A DNA stretch of 64,000 nucleotides, from positions 6,442,640 through 6,506,639 of the forward strand of contig NZ_JXDL01000001.1 in NCBI RefSeq assembly GCF_001590795.1, given 5' to 3'. The notes under the pieces are model-generated. The model saw only the letters and a list, made by a program, of their open reading frames with translations, did no database searches and was not told the origin of the DNA. Made by a program: the position numbers and the translations under genes. The DNA comes from Bradyrhizobium sp. AT1 (lineage in GTDB: Bacteria > Pseudomonadota > Alphaproteobacteria > Rhizobiales > Xanthobacteraceae). This document shows, one piece after another, positions 16,330-24,669 of this stretch (the stretch's first letter is position 1; every line of letters starts with the position of its first letter).

Positions 16330-17154
16330 ATGCCCGCGATCAACACCAATACCGCCGCCAATGCCGCGGTCCGTTACCTCAACATCAACTCATCGCAGGA
16401 GACGTCTTCGCTCTCGAAGCTGTCGAGCGGCTCTCGCATCACCTCGGCATCGGACGATGCCGCGGGGCTTGCGATTTCCACCCGCATCTCCTCGGACGTC
16501 ACCACCCTGCAGCAGGCCGCGACCAACGCCTCGCAGGCCAATGCGATCCTGCAGACCGCCGACGGCGGCGCCTCGAACATCTCCGACATTCTCGCCCGCA
16601 TGAAGTCGTTGGCCTCGGAGTCCGCCTCGGGCACCACGACCGATTCCAGCCGCGCCTACATCAACTCGGAGTTCACGCAGCTGACGAGCGAAATCGATTC
16701 GATCGCGTCCGGCACCCGCTACTCCAGCCAGAGCCTGCTCGACGGCTCCAGCGTGTTCGCCTCGGGTGTCTCGGTGTTGGTCGGCTCCTCGGGCTCCGAC
16801 ACCATCACCATCACGCTCACGAGCCTGACGGCCTCGTCGCTCGGTGTGTCGTCACTCGACGTCAGCTCGCTGTCAAACGCAACCTCGGCGCTGAGCACAC
16901 TGGACACGGCGATCGACACGGTCTCCGCCGCCCGCGCCAGCATCGGCGCCCAGGAATCCCGCTTCAACTTCAGCGCGGACTCGATCTCGACCCAAACCCA
17001 GAACCTGCAATCGGCGAATTCGGCGATCAAGGACGTCGACATCGCGGCCGAGCAGTCCAAGCTCTCCTCCGCGGAGGTGAAGACCCAGGCCGCCGTGTCG
17101 GCACTCGCCGCGGCGAACCAGATGCCCCAGTACCTGCTCAAGCTGCTGGGCTGA
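16330..17154 (+). CDS. fliC: Flagellin
   Basis: A 274-residue flagellin, close in length to the short Caulobacter flagellins. The conserved N-terminal D0/D1 coil includes RYLNINSSQETSSLSKLSSG and ASDDAAGLAISTRI; the C-terminal D1/D0 coil includes ARASIGAQESRFNFS and ends ANQMPQYLLKLLG. The central region is short and Ser/Thr-rich, with many possible O-glycosylation sites. It is exported by the flagellar type III system and polymerises into the filament. AGGAG precedes the ATG. A terminator-like hairpin follows, then fliD and fliS. The adjacent glycosyltransferase-like unit may act on it (inference). Confidence 0.95.
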   Translation: MPAINTNTAANAAVRYLNINSSQETSSLSKLSSGSRITSASDDAAGLAISTRISSDVTTLQQAATNASQANAILQTADGGASNISDILARMKSLASESASGTTTDSSRAYINSEFTQLTSEIDSIASGTRYSSQSLLDGSSVFASGVSVLVGSSGSDTITITLTSLTASSLGVSSLDVSSLSNATSALSTLDTAIDTVSAARASIGAQESRFNFSADSISTQTQNLQSANSAIKDVDIAAEQSKLSSAEVKTQAAVSALAAANQMPQYLLKLLG

Positions 17155-17165
17155 CGACAATTTGG

Positions 17166-17195
17166 GCGGGCCGGCATGATGCCGGCCCGCTTCTT
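17166..17195 (+). terminator. Terminator-like hairpin after flagellin
   Basis: GCGGGCCGGC at 17166-17175 pairs with GCCGGCCCGC at 17181-17190 around a five-base loop, followed by TTCTT. It lies between flagellin and fliD and would reduce read-through, keeping flagellin transcript in excess. The T-run is short, so termination may be partial. Confidence 0.6.
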
Positions 17196-17206
17196 ACCAG
17201 GGACAG

Positions 17207-18898
17207 ATGCGCACAGTGGCTTCCGTCAGTTCGACCAGCAGCAGCACAAGTTCGGGTGTCTCCGTCACCACGAGCGGGACCACCAATTCGAGCAGCATCG
17301 ACTGGTCGGCGCTGATCCAGGCCGCCGTCGACGCGAAGACCGCGCAGGCGGACACGATCTCGACCACGATCACGAACAACGAGGCCAAGATTTCGGCCTA
17401 TCAGACGCTGCAGAGCGATCTGAAGACGCTGTATTCGGGATTGGCTTCGCTTTCGACCGCGGTGGTCAACTCGTTGTCCACCAGCGCCTTTGCCACGCGC
17501 GCCGCGAGCATCAGTTCGACCGGGGACGTCAGCGCCTCCTCGGCGCTCTCCATGACGATCAAGAGCGGAGCGGCGACCGGCGACCACACCCTGACGATCA
17601 GCCAGCTCGCCACAGCCCACAAGGTGTCCGGCACAGCGCAATCGAGCCAGACCGACGAGCTCGGCTATTCCGGCACGTTCTCGATCGGGCTCGATGGCGG
17701 CACGACGACCGACATCACCGTCACCAGCACGATGTCGCTCCAGGACGTCGCCGATGCCATCAATGCCCAGACCTCGACGACCAACGTTCAGGCCTCGATC
17801 GTGCAGGTGTCCAGCGCGTCGTACCGCCTCGTGTTGACCGGCACGGAGGATGCAGCGGACATCAGCTATTCCAGCACGTCCGGCGACGACATCATGAACG
17901 AGCTGGGCGTCACGGACAGCTCGGGAAGCTTCACCAACGTCATCCAGGAGGCGCAGTCGGCCGAATTCACGCTCGACGGCATCTCCATGACACGTGACAC
18001 CAACGACATCTCCGACGTCCTCAGCGGGGTCACCTTCAACCTGCTCCAGGCGACACCGGACGGAACGTCGCTGAACATCAGCATCGAGACCGACACCAGC
18101 CAGATCCAGTCGGCGCTGGAGACGTTCGTCACCAACTACAACGCCTTTCGCGACGAGGTCATCGCCCAACAGGCGACGGCGACCGACGGCACGGCGGATT
18201 CGAGCGCGGTCCTGTTCGGCGACGGAACGATGCGCAACATCATGGATGCGCTCCAGAATGCGTTGAACAGCACGATCGGCGGCATGACCATGGCCGATCT
18301 CGGTCTGTCGTTCAACGAGAGCAACGAGCTGGAGCTCGACACCTCGACACTATCGGACATCCTGGGCACTGATCTGAGCGGCGTGACCAAGCTGTTGTCG
18401 GCGCAGACCACGACGTCGTCCAGCCAGCTCAGCGTCGTCAATACGGGGACGTCGCCACAATCCTTCACGCTGGATGTGGCAGTCGATTCCGACGGCAACC
18501 TCACCTCCGCGTCGGTCGGCGGTGATTCGACGCTGTTTACGGTCAGCGGGACCACAATCATCGGCGCCTCCGGCTCGATCTATGCCGGCATGGCCTTCAC
18601 TTACAGCGGCTCGACCTCCCAATCGATTACGGTGACGTCGACCTCGGGTATCGCGACGCAGCTCTATCAGATCGCGAAGAACTATTCGTCGTCGACAGGC
18701 GTGTTGCAAACGCTGATCACCAATCTGACCACGCGCGACGACGACCTTCAGCAGAAGGTCGACGACATCAACAGCGCGGCCGCGACGCTGCAGTCACAGC
18801 TCCAGACCCAATATGCGAAATACCAGGCAGCGATCGAGAGCGCCAACAGCACGCTGACTTATCTCAAGGCACTGTTGAATAGCTCCTCGAGCGATTGA
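17207..18898 (+). CDS. fliD: Flagellar cap protein / hook-associated protein 2
   Basis: A 563-residue FliD. The N-terminal part has IDWSALIQAAVDAKTAQAD and the helix KISAYQTLQSDLKTLYSGLASLS; a FliD-N/C architecture follows with FTLDGISMTRDTNDISDVLSGVTF in two shorter segments. The C-terminal coil contains DDLQQKVDDINSAAATLQ and ends with a helical stretch, LTYLKALLNSSSSD. FliD caps the growing filament and folds flagellin. It lies 52 bp after flagellin and 21 bp before fliS, its usual partner. Rhizobiaceae-type lateral flagella generally lack FliD, so the set fits a polar/subpolar type flagellum. Confidence 0.92.
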   Translation: MRTVASVSSTSSSTSSGVSVTTSGTTNSSSIDWSALIQAAVDAKTAQADTISTTITNNEAKISAYQTLQSDLKTLYSGLASLSTAVVNSLSTSAFATRAASISSTGDVSASSALSMTIKSGAATGDHTLTISQLATAHKVSGTAQSSQTDELGYSGTFSIGLDGGTTTDITVTSTMSLQDVADAINAQTSTTNVQASIVQVSSASYRLVLTGTEDAADISYSSTSGDDIMNELGVTDSSGSFTNVIQEAQSAEFTLDGISMTRDTNDISDVLSGVTFNLLQATPDGTSLNISIETDTSQIQSALETFVTNYNAFRDEVIAQQATATDGTADSSAVLFGDGTMRNIMDALQNALNSTIGGMTMADLGLSFNESNELELDTSTLSDILGTDLSGVTKLLSAQTTTSSSQLSVVNTGTSPQSFTLDVAVDSDGNLTSASVGGDSTLFTVSGTTIIGASGSIYAGMAFTYSGSTSQSITVTSTSGIATQLYQIAKNYSSSTGVLQTLITNLTTRDDDLQQKVDDINSAAATLQSQLQTQYAKYQAAIESANSTLTYLKALLNSSSSD

Positions 18899-18919
18899 TC
18901 GTGTGAGACAGAGTAATCG

Positions 18920-19348
18920 ATGATGTATAACCAGATGGCGTACATGGCCAACCAGGCCTATCGGGGCGCGGCAACGAGCGTGCCGCCGCTCAAGGCGATT
19001 TCGATGCTGCTCGGCGGCGCGATCACCTTTCTGCAGAAATCGCTGGCCGCGCAGGAGGCGCGCCGGTTCGAGGAGGGGCACGAGCACCTGATGAGGGCGA
19101 CTGCGATCCTGCGCGGGCTCAGCCACAACCTCGATTTTGCCAAGGGCGGTGCGGTGGCGGAGCGTCTGTTCCAGACCTACAATGCGATGATCCTGGCAAG
19201 TCACAAGGCGTTCGGCCGCCCCCATGCGCGCGCGAGTTTTGGGCGCATCGTCGCCGGGCTTGCCGAGCTTCGGCAGGCCTGGGAGTTCGTCGATGCGACA
19301 GCGCGTGGCGGAGGCGCCGCGCCAGTCGATTCGGCGCGCAGGGGCTGA
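18920..19348 (+). CDS. fliS: Flagellin export chaperone FliS
   Basis: A 142-residue, largely helical protein. The N-terminus MMYNQMAYMANQAYRG, the segment ISMLLGGAITFLQKSLAA and ILRGLSHNLDFAKGG match FliS, which binds the flagellin C-terminus in the cytosol and prevents premature polymerisation. A slightly extended Ala/Gly tail is present. It follows fliD by 21 bp in the same transcription unit. Confidence 0.88.
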   Translation: MMYNQMAYMANQAYRGAATSVPPLKAISMLLGGAITFLQKSLAAQEARRFEEGHEHLMRATAILRGLSHNLDFAKGGAVAERLFQTYNAMILASHKAFGRPHARASFGRIVAGLAELRQAWEFVDATARGGGAAPVDSARRG

Positions 19349-19417
19349 CGCGGCGGGCGCTCTCCGATGCCGGGCGGTGGCCGACGATTTCGGCCCCCCG
19401 CTTCGATGGCTTCCGTA

Positions 19418-19500
19418 ATGGTCCGGGCCGTTTTGGCGCCAAAGCCGCCTCGAAACCGGTTTCCGACGCGCGCGCAATGCTTTATGACGGGCCGGACCAT
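19418..19500. other. Nested palindromic element upstream of the WP-motif gene
   Basis: Thirteen-base arms at 19418-19430 (ATGGTCCGGGCCG) and 19488-19500 (CGGGCCGGACCAT) pair with one mismatch across a 57 bp loop. Inside the loop are two perfect 12 bp palindromes, TTTGGCGCCAAA at 19432-19443 and GAAACCGGTTTC at 19452-19463. The element ends 17 bp before the next ATG. It could be an operator array, an RNA structure controlling translation, or a small mobile repeat remnant. Confidence 0.5.
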
Positions 19501-19517
19501 GGCGGGACCGGCAGGCG

Positions 19518-19790
19518 ATGGACGTCACCGAGTTTGAGGAACTGATCGACCGGCTGGGCGAGGATCTCTCGCTCTGGCCCGACGATCGGCGCGTGCCTGC
19601 CGAAGAGCTGCTGGCGCGCTCGCCCGCAGCGCAAGCGCTGCTGGAAGAGGCGCGGACCTTGCGCCGCGCGCTCGCGGCCCCGGCGGTCCGCGCGCCCTCA
19701 GGCCTCGCCGACCGCATCGTCGCCGCCGCGGCCAGGATGAAGGACGACTCCGCCGAGCCGCGCACGGAAGGTGAGACGGCGGAGAGCTGA
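19518..19790 (+). CDS. Small conserved protein with WP motif, unknown function
   Basis: A 90-residue acidic protein: VTEFEELIDRLGEDLSLWPDDRR followed by helices containing AQALLEEARTLRRAL (written here in parts). No membrane segment or signal peptide. From memory, proteins of this type (a D/E-rich LIDRxG..LxxWP start, then helical repeats) often accompany ECF sigma genes and periplasmic metal-sensor genes in rhizobia. Here it lies between fliS and flgD and 3.3 kb from the ECF sigma gene. A regulatory role with that sigma factor is possible but not demonstrated. Confidence 0.65.
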   Translation: MDVTEFEELIDRLGEDLSLWPDDRRVPAEELLARSPAAQALLEEARTLRRALAAPAVRAPSGLADRIVAAAARMKDDSAEPRTEGETAES

Positions 19791-19816
19791 CGCTTTTTCC
19801 TTTGCATAGTTGCTTC

Positions 19817-19956
19817 CTTCACCTCGCCCCGCTCGCGGGGAGAGGTCGGATTGCGAAGATGCGATCCGGGTGAGGGGGACTCTCCGCGAATCCAACTTTC
19901 ACCGTCCTTGCGGAGACTCCCCCTCACCCCAACCCTCTCCCCGCAAGCGGGCGAGG
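19817..19956. repeat. Intergenic palindromic repeat (CCTCACCC/CTCTCCCCGC type)
   Basis: An imperfect inverted repeat with outer arms CTCGCCCCGCTCGCGGGGAG (19824-19843) and CTCTCCCCGCAAGCGGGCGA (19935-19954), and inner arms GGGTGAGGGGGACTCTCCGC and GCGGAGACTCCCCCTCACCC. This highly structured type of element is dispersed between genes in Bradyrhizobium genomes. It lies downstream of the WP-motif gene and probably also works as a transcription barrier. Confidence 0.7.
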
Positions 19957-20159
19957 GAGTGCACCGCATCGCCGAAAAATAGACTCGACATCGCCGTTTT
20001 CTAACGCGTGCACGCGGCAGATTTTGCCGTGTCGAAAGCCGTTTTTGCGCGCGTGAATCGCCGCCTGAATCCGCGCGCCCAGCCGTTTTATCAGCACACA
20101 GATTTCAAGCGCGCCGACCAGCATCTGGTTGCCGGCAGCGCGGGAAGCCGGAGTTTCTG
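19957..20159. promoter_or_regulatory. Probable promoter region of the flgD-flgL operon
   Basis: This non-coding stretch precedes flgD. The octamer GCCGTTTT occurs three times, at 19993-20000, 20038-20045 and 20082-20089, spaced 45 and 44 bp. No classical -24/-12 or sigma28 box was identified. The repeats may be regulator sites or chance. Confidence 0.3.
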
Positions 20160-20828
20160 ATGACCGTTTCCGCCGTGAGTTCCGCAACGACCGCGACCAC
20201 CACGACATCGTCCTCGTCGAGCACGTCGTCCTCGTCGTCGCTGACGTCGAGCGACTTCCTCAGCCTGCTGGTCAGCGAGCTTCAGAACCAGGATCCGCTG
20301 AACGCGACCTCGACCACCGACTTCATCAATCAGCTCACCTCCTACGCCAATTTCACCCAGCAGCAGTCGATCAACTCCAACATGTCGTCGCTGGCGAGCT
20401 CGTTCTCGAGCCTCGTGACGCTGAATTCGGTGAACTATATCGGCCACACCGTCGAGGCGAAGACCGACACATCGACGCTGAGCAACGGTTCGGCGACCTT
20501 CGGCTACTCGCTGTCTTCGGCCGCATCGGACGTCTCGATCAGCATCTCGGACTCCTCGGGCAACGTCGTCTACACCGGCACCGGAACAGGGAATTCCGGC
20601 TCCAACAGCTTCACCTGGGACGGCAAGGATTCCAGCGGAAATCAGCTCTCCGATGGCGGCCAGTACACGATCTCGGTGACCGCGACCGACAGCGCCGGCA
20701 ACTCGGTGCTCAACTACACCACCGTCACCGGCACGGTGACCGGTATCGACACCTCGACCTCCACGCCCTCGCTCACGGTGAACGGCGTCGCGGTCAGCGC
20801 CGCGAACATTCTCGGCGTCACGTCCTGA
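20160..20828 (+). CDS. flgD: Flagellar hook assembly scaffold protein FlgD
   Basis: A 222-residue protein. A Ser/Thr-rich N-terminus is followed by the FlgD signature SDFLSLLVSELQNQDPLN and TDFINQLTSYANFTQQQ. The C-terminal half is a FlgD-Ig like/Tudor region (FTWDGKDSSGNQLSDGGQY, split by a few residues). FlgD caps the hook during FlgE assembly and is later replaced by FlgK. It starts a rightward operon with flgE, two small genes, flgK and flgL. Confidence 0.93.
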   Translation: MTVSAVSSATTATTTTSSSSSTSSSSSLTSSDFLSLLVSELQNQDPLNATSTTDFINQLTSYANFTQQQSINSNMSSLASSFSSLVTLNSVNYIGHTVEAKTDTSTLSNGSATFGYSLSSAASDVSISISDSSGNVVYTGTGTGNSGSNSFTWDGKDSSGNQLSDGGQYTISVTATDSAGNSVLNYTTVTGTVTGIDTSTSTPSLTVNGVAVSAANILGVTS

Positions 20829-20859
20829 TCCCGCTTCCAGATCTCCTCGGAGTTTCATC

Positions 20860-22125
20860 ATGAGTCTCACCGGCGCATTGTCTTCGGCGATCTCGGCGCT
20901 CAGCGCCCAGAGCCAGTCCCTGTCGATGATCAGCGACAACATCGCCAATTCCGACACGACCGGCTACAAGACGACGTCGGCCATGTTCGACGCGCTGGTA
21001 ACGGCCTCTAGCAACACGACGTCCTACGCCTCCGGCGGTGTCACCGTCTCGGGCCGCGCCAACATCACCCAGCAGGGCTTGCTCGCCGCGACCTCCAACG
21101 CCACCGACGTTGCGATCCAGGGCTCGGGCTTCTTCGTGGTGACCGATGCCACGTCCGGCGGCACCGTCGCCTACACCCGCAACGGCGCCTTCACGATCAA
21201 CAATGCCGGCTATCTCGAGAACAACGGCTATTACCTCGAGGGCTGGCGCACCGACGCGGACGGCAATGTCGTCGGAAGTGAATCGGCGAGCAATCTCGGA
21301 GCGATCAACACCCAGGTCGCCTCGACCAGCGGCAGCGCGACCACCAAGACCACGATTGCAGCGAACCTGCCGTCGGATGCCGCGACCGGCGATACCTACA
21401 CCAGCTCGATGACGGTCTACGATTCGCTCGGTGCCGCGAACACGATGCAGATCACCTGGAGCAAGACCGGCACCAACACCTGGTCCGCCAGTTTCGCCAA
21501 TCCGACGTCCGCTTCGGACACGACGACTGCGACAGGCACGGCCTCGGGCACGGTCGACATCACCTTCAACAGCGACGGATCGCTCGCCAGCACGAGCCCC
21601 GATCCCGCGACCGTCTCGATCACGGGCTGGACCGATGGCGCCGCCGACAGCACCATCACCATGGCCCTCGGTACGGCAGGCAAGACCGACGGACTGACCC
21701 AGTATGCCTCTGGCGAGACCACCCCGTCGGTCAACGTCACCAGCATCGATTCGGACGGCCTGTCCTACGGCAAGCTGTCCAGCATCTCGATCGGCAAGAA
21801 CGGCGTCGTCGACGCCACCTATTCCAACGGCCAGACCATTGCGATCTACAAGATCGCGGTCGCGACCTTCGCCGATTCCAATGGGCTCGCCGCTTCCAGC
21901 AACGGCATCTATTCGGCGACGGTGACTTCCGGCAACGCCGCCTTGCAGGCCTCGGGCGAGAACGGCGCGGGCACGGTCTACGGCAGCGAGCTGGAATCGT
22001 CGACCACCGACACCTCCAGCCAGTTCTCGAGCATGATCTCGGCGCAACAGGCCTATTCCGCCGCCTCCCAGGTCATCTCCACCGTCAACAAGATGTACGA
22101 CACCCTGATCTCGGCGATGAGGTGA
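20860..22125 (+). CDS. flgE: Flagellar hook protein FlgE
   Basis: A 421-residue hook subunit. N-terminal rod/hook signature SLSMISDNIANSDTTGYK, then FVVTDATSGGTVAYTRNG in the FlgE/F/G domain, a variable central region rich in Thr/Ser, and the C-terminal helix QAYSAASQVISTVNKMYDTL. It forms the flexible hook outside the outer membrane. It lies 31 bp after flgD, and the next gene starts 3 bp later. Confidence 0.94.
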   Translation: MSLTGALSSAISALSAQSQSLSMISDNIANSDTTGYKTTSAMFDALVTASSNTTSYASGGVTVSGRANITQQGLLAATSNATDVAIQGSGFFVVTDATSGGTVAYTRNGAFTINNAGYLENNGYYLEGWRTDADGNVVGSESASNLGAINTQVASTSGSATTKTTIAANLPSDAATGDTYTSSMTVYDSLGAANTMQITWSKTGTNTWSASFANPTSASDTTTATGTASGTVDITFNSDGSLASTSPDPATVSITGWTDGAADSTITMALGTAGKTDGLTQYASGETTPSVNVTSIDSDGLSYGKLSSISIGKNGVVDATYSNGQTIAIYKIAVATFADSNGLAASSNGIYSATVTSGNAALQASGENGAGTVYGSELESSTTDTSSQFSSMISAQQAYSAASQVISTVNKMYDTLISAMR

Positions 22126-22128
22126 GCG

Positions 22129-22389
22129 ATGCCCAGCGAAACGGCAAACGCAGCCGGAGAGGCGCTGCTGCTGCGGCTGCGGCGGCTCCTGGCCCGGGCC
22201 GGGGCCGTCAAGAGCGCCGATCGCAGGCAATTGCTCGCGCTGCTCGATGACCTCGAGACGACAAGGGGCGACCTCCTGCGCGAATGCGCGGAGATCGAAG
22301 CGCAGATGAAGCAGGCCACGGCCAGAACGAATGCGATCGGTGCTTACTTGCGCAACTCGCAAGTCGCCCGCGGCAAACCGCATCATTAG
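22129..22389 (+). CDS. Small helical protein, possible flagellar chaperone
   Basis: An 86-residue protein predicted to be nearly all helix (LLLRLRRLLARAGAV, LLALLDDLETTRGDLL and an EIEAQMKQATARTNAI coil). It has no signal peptide and no membrane segment. Its place between flgE and a FlgN-like gene, with 3 bp to flgE, suggests an export chaperone or assembly factor. Too short and divergent for a family call. Confidence 0.55.
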   Translation: MPSETANAAGEALLLRLRRLLARAGAVKSADRRQLLALLDDLETTRGDLLRECAEIEAQMKQATARTNAIGAYLRNSQVARGKPHH

Positions 22390-22404
22390 AAGAAGGCGAG
22401 AACG

Positions 22405-22860
22405 ATGAGTGCAGCCCAGGCCAAGATGATCAATCCCGCGAATGGGGACGCCCGGATCAAGGCGCTGATCACCTTGATCGACACGCTGACCGCGCTGGTC
22501 GCGGAGGAGAATGCGGAACTGGCCAAAGGCCTGCCGGCCTCGCGCCTGAAGCAGGTCGACGAGAAGAACCGGCTGGCGGAGATCTTCGAGCGGACTGTCG
22601 CCGACTGCGCTGCCGGCACGACCAGCCTGACCGTGCGGGACCGGATGCTGCGCGAGCAGCTGCTGGAGCGGATCCTGAAGCTGCGCGTCGCCATGGACGA
22701 GAATCTGGTGCGCCTGCGCGCGGCGATCGAAGCCAGCAACCGCCGGATCGAGGCGGTGATGCAGGCGATCCGCGAGCAGATCGCGGCGGTGTCGCCCTAT
22801 GGCGCCTCCGGCCGTCTCGCCGCGCGCGCCGTGTCCAGCGGCACCAGCCGCAGCGCCTGA
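22405..22860 (+). CDS. FlgN-like flagellar chaperone candidate
   Basis: A 151-residue, all-helical protein. An early coiled segment, ALITLIDTLTALVAEENAEL, is followed by RLKQVDEKNRLAEIFERTV in the style of FlgN (short helix, then long coil). The late segment MDENLVRLRAAIEASNRRIEA leads into a Ser/Arg-rich tail. FlgN binds FlgK and FlgL before export, and here flgK and flgL follow directly (18 bp). The family call rests on shape and position more than on residues. Confidence 0.6.
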   Translation: MSAAQAKMINPANGDARIKALITLIDTLTALVAEENAELAKGLPASRLKQVDEKNRLAEIFERTVADCAAGTTSLTVRDRMLREQLLERILKLRVAMDENLVRLRAAIEASNRRIEAVMQAIREQIAAVSPYGASGRLAARAVSSGTSRSA

Positions 22861-22878
22861 TCAGTCGAGGAGGCCGCC

Positions 22879-24651
22879 GTGTCACTCGATATCGCGCGAT
22901 CGATCGCCTTCAGCGGGCTGTCGGCCACGTCCGTGCAGATCAGCGTGACGTCGTCGAACATCTCGAACGCCGACACGACGGGCTATACCGCGAAGACCGC
23001 GAACCAGTCGAGCAGCGTCACCAACGGCGTCGGCACCGGCGTCACGGTGACGGGCATCACCTCGACGGTCGACAAGCTGCTGCTGAAGTCGCTGATCTCG
23101 GCGACATCCGAGCTCGGATCCGCCGACACCACGAATACCTACCTGACGTCGCTGGGCAAGCTTTACGGCTCAACGAGCAGCAGTGACAGCTCGTCAACCG
23201 GGACCTCGCTCGCCAACAGCATCGCCTCGCTGGAATCGGCGCTGTCGTCGCTGGCGAGCACGCCGAGCAGCGCCTCGCTGCAATCCAACGTCGTCAGCGC
23301 GCTCGACGACGTCGCGAGCCAGTTGCGGGAGACGTCGAGCAGCATCCAGAAGCTCCGCGCCGACGCCGATCAGGACATCGCGTCCGCGATCGACGACGTC
23401 AACACCGATCTGCAGCAGATCGCGGATCTGAACGCGCAGATCAAGCAGACGGCTGCGACCGGACAGTCGACAGCGGACCTCGAGGACCAGCGCAACACCG
23501 CGCTGCAGGATCTCGCCTCGAAGATGAACATCAACTACTTCACCGCCTCGAACGGCGATATCCAGATCTATACCAAGTCCGGCCAGGCGCTGGTCGACAG
23601 CTCCGCGCATGCGATCAGCTATACGGCGGCGGCCAATGTGACGGCGTCGACCACGTATACGGCTGGCTCCTCGTCGAGCGGCTTCAGCGCGATCACGGTG
23701 AACGGCGTCGACATCACCTCGCAGATCTCGGGCGGAGACATCGGCGCGCTCATCATGCTCCGCGACGAGACCCTGCCGAACGCGCAGTCCCAGCTCGACC
23801 AACTCGCCCAGCAGCTCGCCTCCGTGATGAACGGCGTCTCGAACGGCGCCTCCGCGGAGCCGGCGCCGACGAGCCTGACCGGCACGGCCAGCGTCAGCAG
23901 CGGCACGGCGCTGTCCGCCTCGGGCACGGTACGCATCGCCGTCACCGACCAGAGCGGCAATCTGGTCTCGTACGGCGATCTCGACCTGTCGTCCTATTCC
24001 ACCGTCGGCGATCTCGTCACCGCTATCAATGGTATTTCCGGCTTGTCGGCGTCGGTCGATGCGGACGGCCATCTCGCGATCAATGCGACCGGCTCGGGCA
24101 ACGGTGTCGCCATCAACGAGATGACGAGCTCGGTCGGAGCATCAAACGAGGGGTTCTCGGACTATTTCGGCCTCAACGACCTCGTGACCGGAACGAGCGC
24201 TGCGGATATCGCGGTCAACAGCAAGATCCTGTCGGGGACGAACGAGCTTCAGCTCGCGACGCTGGATTCCTCGTCGAGCCTCACCGTCGGCAGCAGCGTG
24301 CTGTCGTCAGGCTCGGCCAGCGTGGTCAACGCCTTCTACGATGCGCTGACGGCGTCCCGATCCTTCGCGTCCACCGGGGGGCTGGCCGCCACCACCGGCT
24401 CCCTGGCCGACTATGCCTCGGCCATCGTGTCGGACGTCGCCAGCAAGGCGTCGCAGGCGTCGACCACCTACACGGCAAAGGAAACCGCGCAGTCGACCTA
24501 TGCCAACTCGTTGTCCTCGCAATCCGGCGTCAACCTCGACGAGGAATCCGCCAAGCTCAGCACGCTTCAGAACAAATATACCGCGGCATCCGCGCTGATC
24601 CAGGCGATCAATACGATGTATTCGGCGCTGCTCTCCGCCGTTCAGTCCTAG
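22879..24651 (+). CDS. flgK: Flagellar hook-associated protein 1 (FlgK)
   Basis: A 590-residue junction protein. The N-terminal signature is SVQISVTSSNISNADTTGYT; then DVNTDLQQIADLNAQIKQ and DLEDQRNTALQDLASKMN, typical of FlgK; the C-terminus reads SGVNLDEESAKLSTLQNKY and AINTMYSALLSAV. FlgK joins hook to filament together with FlgL. GTG start at 22879, behind GAGGAGG. It lies 18 bp before flgL. Confidence 0.93.
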   Translation: MSLDIARSIAFSGLSATSVQISVTSSNISNADTTGYTAKTANQSSSVTNGVGTGVTVTGITSTVDKLLLKSLISATSELGSADTTNTYLTSLGKLYGSTSSSDSSSTGTSLANSIASLESALSSLASTPSSASLQSNVVSALDDVASQLRETSSSIQKLRADADQDIASAIDDVNTDLQQIADLNAQIKQTAATGQSTADLEDQRNTALQDLASKMNINYFTASNGDIQIYTKSGQALVDSSAHAISYTAAANVTASTTYTAGSSSSGFSAITVNGVDITSQISGGDIGALIMLRDETLPNAQSQLDQLAQQLASVMNGVSNGASAEPAPTSLTGTASVSSGTALSASGTVRIAVTDQSGNLVSYGDLDLSSYSTVGDLVTAINGISGLSASVDADGHLAINATGSGNGVAINEMTSSVGASNEGFSDYFGLNDLVTGTSAADIAVNSKILSGTNELQLATLDSSSSLTVGSSVLSSGSASVVNAFYDALTASRSFASTGGLAATTGSLADYASAIVSDVASKASQASTTYTAKETAQSTYANSLSSQSGVNLDEESAKLSTLQNKYTAASALIQAINTMYSALLSAVQS

Positions 24652-24669
24652 CGGCTGGGAGGCACGCTC

